Assembly (NCBI GenBank): GCA_033297075.1
Contig: MU858357.1
Location: forward strand, 1 to 21,716
Reading direction: 5' to 3'
DNA length: 21,716 nt
From: Rhypophila decipiens
Lineage: Eukaryota > Ascomycota > Sordariomycetes > Sordariales > Naviculisporaceae
Part shown: in pieces, positions 15,652 to 21,716 of the stretch
Layout: every line of letters starts with the position of its first letter
Position numbering within the stretch: position 1 is the first letter of the stretch
Notes under the pieces: generated by a model
What the model was told of the DNA's origin: nothing
The model's database searches: none
Seen by the model: only the letters and a program-made list of their open reading frames with translations
Translations under genes and position numbers: made by a program

Positions 15652-17842
15652 ATGCAAATCGCAATGCCGCTTCCCTATCCCAACCACTCTTTAACAGACC
15701 TCTCCGCCCACAGCAGCAACCCTGCTCAGCGAGTAGAATCTTTCACGATCGAGGATGGAGGTCCCCAGAGCAAAACTCCCAAGACGCCCGTTCGTCAGGC
15801 GCTTTTGACTTCGATGTAAGAAACAAACAAAGGGCGAGAAACTACTTGATGGATGTAGATTATGGCCTGTGCTGACCACGTGGGCGGGCAGCATCCTCAC
15901 CGGACTGATGTTCTCTTGCCTCGACACATCGATCGTCTCCACTGCATTGGTGTCCATCTCAAAGGATCTAGGAAGTGACGAGGACGCGACATGGACTATT
16001 CTGGGATATCTTTTGACGTACATGAGTAAGCAAACCCTACCGGTTGAAGAGAGGGCAAGTAAACAGTTTTGAGTGAGCTAACCATCGTATATAGGCTTCG
16101 CGGTCTGTTTCTCCAAGTTGAGCGACATCTATGGCCGAAAGCATTTGCTTGCTGCTGCTTGGGTTTTCTTTTCTGGGTTTTCCATCATGTGCGCCGGGGC
16201 GGCGAACATGACACAGCTGTACGTGTGGTGGTCCGGTGTTCTGCTCCTCCTATCTCCTATCTATTCCTAACTCGAACATTTTATAGGATCCTCGGCCGAG
16301 CACTCCAGGGAATCGGAGGAGCAGGACTCTACAGCCTCGCACAGATTTGTCTCCTCGAGCAAGGACCGAACCGGCCCGAGATAGTAGGCGCGTTGGTGGG
16401 CGTTACTCTTTCGATATCGTATGTTCTGGGACCGCTGCTGGGAGGCATGATTGCGGCATGGCATTGGACGGGCATCTTTTGGCTCAAGTTCGTTGTTACC
16501 TCTTTTTTCCCCTCATCAAACCTCTTTTGGAAAAGCCTCTAACACCGCTTCGCTACCTACGTAGTCTTCCATTCGGGATCCTCGCCATAATAGGAATCTA
16601 CACCCTCTGGCCCGAAGAGCGACACGGAAAGTTTGACGCTCGAACTGCCTTCCGAAAGATCGACTTTATCGGCAACACGTTGCTGATCCTGGGCTCGATC
16701 CTCTTGGTATTGGCCCTCGAGCAAGGCGGGACGTCTGTCTGGAAGTGGGCGAGCAGTGTCACCATCTGGTCACTGGTTATTTCTGGCATCGCCTGGGTTC
16801 TGCTGTGTGTCTGGGAGACATATCTCTTTTTCGGACGCGGTGACCTAAAGATTGAGCCGATCTTCCCGTTGAATCTGGCTGTTGGACGGGTTTATTTCTC
16901 TTGTTTGATGTAAGAAAGACCCTCCTTTTCTTACCTTGAGGTTTTGTCGTTGCCCGGAGCTGACCATTTTTTTGGTTGTTTAGTGTGACTTTCTTTACAG
17001 GATTCATATACGTCGCCCTCGTGATCAAGATTCCCGAGAGACTCCAAGTCATGTACGGCGAGACCTCGGTCTGGGCGGGGATCCATCTCCTCCCCATGCT
17101 GGGATCTTGCGCCGTGGGATCAACCCTCGGCGGAGCGATTTCCAAGAAAAAAAACCTCACCTCTCAAACACTTGTACTCGCTACGTTTATCCAGGTCCTA
17201 GGATTGGGTCTGCTCTACGGCGTCAGCTCGCCAGACCCCCAGACCGAGAAGCGTTACCTCTTTGGCTTTACAGCTATCTACGGCTTGGGAATCGGCCTGT
17301 GCTTCGCGGCGTGTACCATGATTGCTGGCATCGAAGCTCGAAACGACGATCTCGCCACTGCGCAGGGGGCGGTAGCGCAGGCTCGCGTGTTTGGGGGGGC
17401 ATTGGGCTTGGCGACTTGCACGATCATATTCAACCAGTCGTTTCAGGAGGCGCTCGACAGTGGAGCTTTGGCTGGCCTGGGAAGGGAGAACATGACGGCT
17501 ATACAGAGGACTCCGATCGCCATCACGGGCTTGGTTCCGGGGTCCAAGGAGAGAGGGGTCGTCATGAGCGCTTATATGGGAGCGTTTGGTACAGAGCTGT
17601 TGATGATGCTCGTTGTTGCGGCTGTGGCGGCGGTTTTGAGCTTGCTCACCTACCGCAAGAGACCGGCGCCTATCATTGAGGCTATGGTTGGTCATCATCA
17701 TTGTGATATTCAGAAGGAGTTGTCGGGAGGACTCCATCGGGGGAGAAGTGCAAGGGGGGGTTCTAGGGCGGGAAGGCATGGAGGAGGAGAAGGAGATACT
17801 GAACGGGAGAGTGCCAGTAGCGTGCGATCACTTGTGGGTTGA
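15652..17842 (+). CDS. MFS transporter, DHA2-type drug:H+ antiporter, six exons
   Basis: Exons 15652-15815, 15859-16025, 16095-16218, 16287-16487, 16565-16909 and 16984-17842 join in frame to 619 aa. Introns are 43, 69, 68, 77 and 74 nt, all GT-AG. A cytosolic N-terminus of ~55 residues precedes membrane helix 1 (WPVLTTWAGSILTGLMFSCL). Motif A is KLSDIYGRK (118-126), the RALQGIGGAG segment is at 156-165, the antiporter motif C is YVLGPLLGG (197-205), and FWLNLPFGI spans the exon 4/5 joint (216-224). The overall pattern fits the 14-helix group. The last ~60 residues are Gly/Arg/His-rich and hydrophilic. Such proteins export drugs or fungal metabolites at the plasma membrane, driven by the proton gradient. 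The cargo is unknown; the methyltransferase neighbours suggest a secondary metabolite. Exon 1 has no conserved domain, so the start is less certain than the rest. Confidence 0.88.
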
Positions 17843-19885
17843 TCTTTTTATCGAAAGTGAAATTTCTTATTTTGAGGAGAAGGTTGATTATGGGTTTCTA
17901 CATACTACCTGGTAGTTTCTCTTGCATTTCTGGACTCTTGGGCCAAGCGGGATTGGTAGATTTTTTTCTTAATCTACGTTTCTTTTTCGTCTAGGTCTTG
18001 AAATCATATGGATATGGACAAGCCTTGTTCTTCTTCTGCTTCTTTCTCATTCCGTGCGACTAACATTCTGGCTGGTTGGTCTTTGAGGTGTTCTTTGCTT
18101 GACTGGGTGAGGGGTGGTGGTGGTTTGTTCCGTTGACTTCTCCTGGAGATACCTTTTCTTACTAGTACATTCACCAACTGAATTTAGTGAATGATGATTT
18201 GCGCTCTCTCATTGAGCTGAATAAAGAGTCTCAAATTTTTTATTTTTTTTTAACTTTGACCAAGTTCAGGATTCTCAAGTAAATCTTGTCTCTGAATGGC
18301 TCAGCAACCCACCCACCCACCTGCCGACCTATGTCCATGGGAATCACAAAACAGCACCAACACCTGCCAAACTCTTTTACCGAGAAGATGCGCGCGCGCA
18401 TATCCGGCCAGGAACTAACTGGTCATGTGGACAAGCTGAGAAAGGCGGAGGTGGCGAGACAGTTTTTTAGGCCTGGACCCTTGTTCCTGCCCATAACTCA
18501 GTCAGTCTCCTTGTGCATTATGTAAAATAGGCAGGCAGGGCAGTCAAGACTGATTGATTGATTGATGCGTTGGGTGATTGCTTGATGTTTCAGGGCATGG
18601 GTGTGGGTTGATTGTCTGTCGTTCGAATTCGTTGCTGGTGTTGCTGTGTAGTGTAGTGTACAACAGGGAAAATATAAAACATGTGTTCAGTCATTCAATC
18701 TATTTTACCTGGGTGTTGGTGATATCCTAGCCACCCAGAGAGAGAGAGAGGACAAATTGGGTCCGGCCGGCCGGCCGTGGCAGGCAAGGAGTAACTAACT
18801 GACAGCGAGGGGGTTGCATGGTTGAGTTAGGTCCATGTGGTATTTCCGCTGGACTTTATGCTGTGCTTGCTTGCTTGCTTGGGTGTGAGCTGATTGCCTA
18901 GGGGATGATGATGGTGAGGCGGCTAGGTTACTACATGTAACTACCTTACCCGTACCATACACAGGGCAATGCCTCAGAGACGTGGCACATTACACTTGTG
19001 CGGATATATCCGGGAGGGAAGTACCTTACATGTAGTCCGTGATGTTTATCTTGGCTGTTTCTCAGGGTCCCGTGAGCGAGAAAGTACCGAGTTGGGTTGA
19101 ATCCAGACCAGATGAGAACCATGATCGCAAGGATACAGGTCGGTGTGAGCTATCTTACGAGCTGGCGAGTGGAAAGGAAGAAGGTGGCTGGAGAGAGAGT
19201 CAGCAGGGTTCTAGGAGCTAGCCAAGGTTACCTGTGTTTGAGTTCTTGGGATCGTTGGTAATACGACTGATATGTAGGGTGGAGGACAAGTACATGCGTA
19301 TCATCATAGCCTGACTGCGCTCGGCGTGCCTGTATTCTTGGCCTGTACTTTATTTGCTGAACGACGGTAATGATTTCTTCTAGAAGGTAAATTATTCTCG
19401 GCGGGCGAGTAACTGGGAGAATTTTTAAAAAACAGAAAACGAGCAAATTAGAGAGACCCGAGACAGCTCAATCTCTCGTGTTGTTGAGGATTTGAGAGCC
19501 GAGACAAGGCGACATGGCTTAAACAACTGTTCTGATCATGGTGGGGGTTGCATATTGAATCTGGCATGCAGAAGAGATAGACCAAGCGTACTGGGGTCAC
19601 GACGACTGTCTTTCGAGATACCCAGGGTATTTGGGTGTATGTGCTACTCACGGCCAAGTCCGATGTCTTTTATTTGTTGACCAATGGAAACAATTACAAT
19701 CGAGGACGGTGTCTGCTCTTTCTGCTTCTCTGAGCTCAGGCATACATGGGAACCATCTGGGGTTTTCCATACTGATACCTTGTCCTGGCCCGTACCATGG
19801 GATTGTTAGCCACGCGGACAAGGACGAGATGCAGTTATGCCGAGTTCTGGTTGGAACGCTTGCAGCCATGTCGACTTCCAAGACT
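17843..19885. other. Long intergenic stretch, no supported gene
   Basis: About 2 kb without a credible reading frame. It holds a perfect 7-bp inverted repeat CATTCAC/GTGAATG (about 18168-18193), an AATAAA near 18222, and short simple repeats: ACCC units near 18307, GATT units near 18552, AG near 18738, GGCC units near 18764 and CTTG units near 18866. The transporter's 3' UTR probably lies in the first few hundred bases. Confidence 0.5.
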
Positions 19886-20108
19886 TACACCATTCCACGG
19901 TAAATAGTGGCCTTCGACTACTTACTGGGTCCCTTGTTCGTGACATTCATAACCCTCAAGGGTACGCATGATAGTGGCTTAAATACATAGAAAATACCCT
20001 GTTATGTCCAATTTTCATCCTTGAAAGCGATCATTTGCAAGTATCTTGCAAGGATTCATCACTTGAAACGAGGTACTCGAAGGCCACTATTTACCGTTGA
20101 ATGGTGTA
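19886..20108. mobile_element. MITE-like element 1, 223 bp with 32-bp inverted ends
   Basis: The left arm 19886-19917 (TACACCATTCCACGGTAAAT...) and right arm 20077-20108 are inverted copies over 32 bp with a single mismatch; weaker similarity continues inward. Both ends read TA, which can be taken as a Tc1/mariner-type target duplication and would leave a 219-bp element (19888-20106). The inside has no coding frame. This is the form of a miniature inverted-repeat transposable element. Its ends do not match those of the Tc1 element at 1641-3264, so that transposase is not its obvious driver. Confidence 0.75.
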
Positions 20109-20287
20109 CTCGACGCAGACACGTTGGTGGGACCTTGACATGCAGTAGATGACTATGTAGAATACAATTAGGTCTTGCGCCCGTCAAACGAGCAATCGAT
20201 TGTACGGATATGTCTGCTCGAATGCAGAAGGAGCCAGGGGCAGCGGGACCCGGAAGTGAAATCAACGAACCTTATTTCCAGGAGACA

Positions 20288-20508
20288 CGCTGTTAGTGAA
20301 CCCTATTTTTTGTATGCAAAAATCGACCTCTCGACTACCACTCTTAACAGCTCCCGAACTTTCGCTGCACGAGGTTGTTCCCGTCCCGTGGACTCTGCGC
20401 ACCCGAACCCGGGCACACAAGCCGCCAAGCGGGCCGTCGGAGGATCTGTTAAGCGGTGTAGTCGAGAGGACGATTTTTACATACAAAAATTAAGCTTCAC
20501 TAACAGCG
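20288..20508. mobile_element. MITE-like element 2, 221 bp with 63-bp inverted arms
   Basis: Arms 20288-20350 and 20446-20508 are inverted copies over 63 bp, with 8 differences by eye. The outermost 13 bases (CGCTGTTAGTGAA) are identical. The 95-bp centre is non-coding. The outer border is uncertain: TA pairs at 20294-20295 and 20501-20502 could be the true target duplication, with the symmetric CGCTGT/ACAGCG outside belonging to a palindromic target. It lies only 180 bp from the other MITE-like element. Confidence 0.72.
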
Positions 20509-21119
20509 GGTCCATCACCACCACCACCCCCAACTCGGAGGAAGGTGGGAAAGCCCCACATTTCGGGCCGAGATCACCAACACGACTTCGATAGCCAGGA
20601 TTGAAACCTCACAGATATTGTTTCCTCTGCAATGAGTTGCCAATCAGTTCGCACATGATAACCATTAATAACGGTCAAAAGAAACATGATGCCGAGGAGA
20701 CAATCATACAAACATCTTGCAGAGAACAGCCCCGGGCGCGGATTGTCTGGACAGCTTCCCCGGCCCATCCACCTACCGAAAGGACAAGTTCAACTGCCTC
20801 ACCTGCCATTGCACAAAAGAAGGGCCTTGGCTGCCTGGACACATCTCGATGGACGGACGCACTCCGCCTTCGATCATAGACATGTCTTGATGCCGTCACC
20901 AGAGCGATACCAAGGACTGCCCTGGACTTGTCTCAACACCGAACCATGAAACTCAGCCAATCACAAAAGCAGAATGGTGACACAGACGGTTGTTATATGA
21001 TTGGCTGGCTTGTGGGTCCTTTACCTACAGGGGTCCTGGATAAGATATCGACCATCCTGAAATCCGAATTTCTGAAATTTCTAATGCCTTTTAAGAAGGC
21101 GAAAAAGACTGGGTGGTTT
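20509..21119. other. Intergenic stretch to the right AT-rich block
   Basis: Contains a perfect 10-bp inverted repeat CAGCCAATCA/TGATTGGCTG (20954-20963 and 20998-21007, 34-bp loop), whose arms include CCAAT/ATTGG. No gene can be supported. Confidence 0.45.
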
Positions 21120-21429
21120 TAGGGTATTTTCCAGAAAGAGATAAGGAAAATGAGAAGACTAGTAGATTAGTTAACTATTACTTTTTATAATATAGTTTGT
21201 GTTTGTTTTACAAAAGTAAAGTCTATAAACTATTTTTAATATTAATCTATATTTAGATATAGTACTATAGTCTAGAGAGCTTTAAGAGCTTATTATAAAG
21301 AAGATTAGTATACTTTAATAAGAAAAACCTTAATTATAAGAATCTATTATAAAAATTATTATAATATTAATTGAAAAATTTATTATTAATAAAATTTATA
21401 GATTTCTATAAAGAAAAAGGTTAATATAA
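21120..21429. repeat. RIP-degraded AT-rich block (right edge)
   Basis: Composition falls abruptly to AT-rich, CA/TG-poor sequence like that on the left edge, marking the right border of the gene island. The same type of sequence resumes for about 70 bp after the LTR at 21430-21547. Confidence 0.75.
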
Positions 21430-21547
21430 TGTGACAAATCCACTAGTCTAGAACCCTACCACTAGGCCATGGAACCCTCCGCAAAAGGATGTCGAATTTC
21501 AAGTCGAACGCCGACTTGAAATCAACGGTTATATATACATCGTGACA
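21430..21547 (-). mobile_element. Short solo LTR, 118 bp, target duplication TATAA (copy B)
   Basis: Reverse-oriented second copy of the short LTR at 4285-4405, of which its reverse complement is about 88% identical by eye with a 3-nt gap. It is flanked by a perfect 5-bp duplication TATAA (21425-21429 and 21548-21552). The 11-bp hairpin is intact at 21496-21522. The A-box-like stretch reads TGGCCTAGTGG. Because each copy has its own duplication, the two are separate insertions and not the ends of one 17-kb element. Confidence 0.8.
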
Positions 21548-21616
21548 TATAATATATAAAAACTATTATATTTTCTAATTATATATTTTTTTCTTTTATT
21601 TATTTCTTCTATATTT

Positions 21617-21716
21617 TGTCGCGGCCTGGCTGGGAGACGGCGGAACTCATCTCATTAGGCACTATGGACGAAGATTCTAGACTAAAGAGAGAGAAGAAAG
21701 AAAGGAAGAATGTGTT
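21617..21716. mobile_element. Partial LTR-like sequence cut by the window end
   Basis: After the AT-rich block a GC-richer segment begins TGTCGCGGCCTGG. It resembles the reverse complement of the LTR at 499-755 (which begins TGTCACGACTGG): both share a CTAT...AAGATTCTA...TAAAGA core at similar distances and then a purine-rich run. It is probably a related LTR family in the opposite orientation. Only about 100 bp is in view. Confidence 0.4.

Noticed and set aside
18540..18880. GATT, AG, GGCC and CTTG runs as a CRISPR-like or minisatellite array
   Set aside because: They are unrelated short simple repeats without spacers or a common unit.
20954..21007. 10-bp inverted repeat with CCAAT as a third MITE
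   Set aside because: The whole unit is 54 bp with no target duplication; more likely a chance palindrome or paired CCAAT boxes.
4285..21547. One large composite transposon ending in the two inverted short LTRs
   Set aside because: Each LTR has its own different 5-bp duplication, so they are independent insertions.

Overview
The window looks like nuclear DNA of a filamentous ascomycete (Pezizomycotina). Genes are split by short GT-AG introns (43-155 nt) with CTRAC-like branch points. Both ends consist of very AT-rich blocks that almost lack CA and TG dinucleotides, as expected after heavy repeat-induced point mutation (RIP). The protein families present (LaeA-like methyltransferase, fungal O-methyltransferase, 14-helix MFS exporter) are typical of these fungi. 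I cannot name the species.

Layout. Positions ~100-5100 are a RIP-degraded AT-rich block carrying several un-degraded insertions: a solo LTR (499-755, target duplication CTCCC); an unidentified element (1224-3421, 13-bp direct repeats) that has itself been hit by an intact Tc1/mariner transposon (1641-3264, TA duplication, DD34E transposase); a hairpin-rich 327-bp insertion (3936-4262); and a short 121-bp solo LTR (4285-4405, duplication GAGTA). Positions ~5100-21120 form a gene island of normal composition. The right edge (21120-21716) is RIP-degraded again. It holds a second copy of the short LTR in the opposite orientation (21430-21547, duplication TATAA) and the start of another LTR that runs off the end.

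The gene island has three confident genes, all on the + strand. They are a five-exon LaeA-like/TAM-type SAM methyltransferase (6540-8356), an intron-less 530-aa O-methyltransferase of the Methyltransf_2 family (11312-12904), and a six-exon DHA2-type MFS transporter of 619 aa (15652-17842). A methyltransferase of the secondary-metabolism regulator family, a small-molecule O-methyltransferase and an efflux pump together resemble the accessory part of a secondary-metabolite locus. No backbone enzyme (PKS, NRPS, terpene synthase) is visible, so a cluster role is inference.

The intergenic DNA holds a five-copy degenerate repeat about 700 bp upstream of the O-methyltransferase, a tRNA-like sequence interrupted by a CCGA microsatellite and followed by a series of hairpins (13468-13785), and two MITE-like inverted-repeat elements of about 220 bp (19886-20108 and 20288-20508). 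The other long intergenic stretches show no gene I can support.
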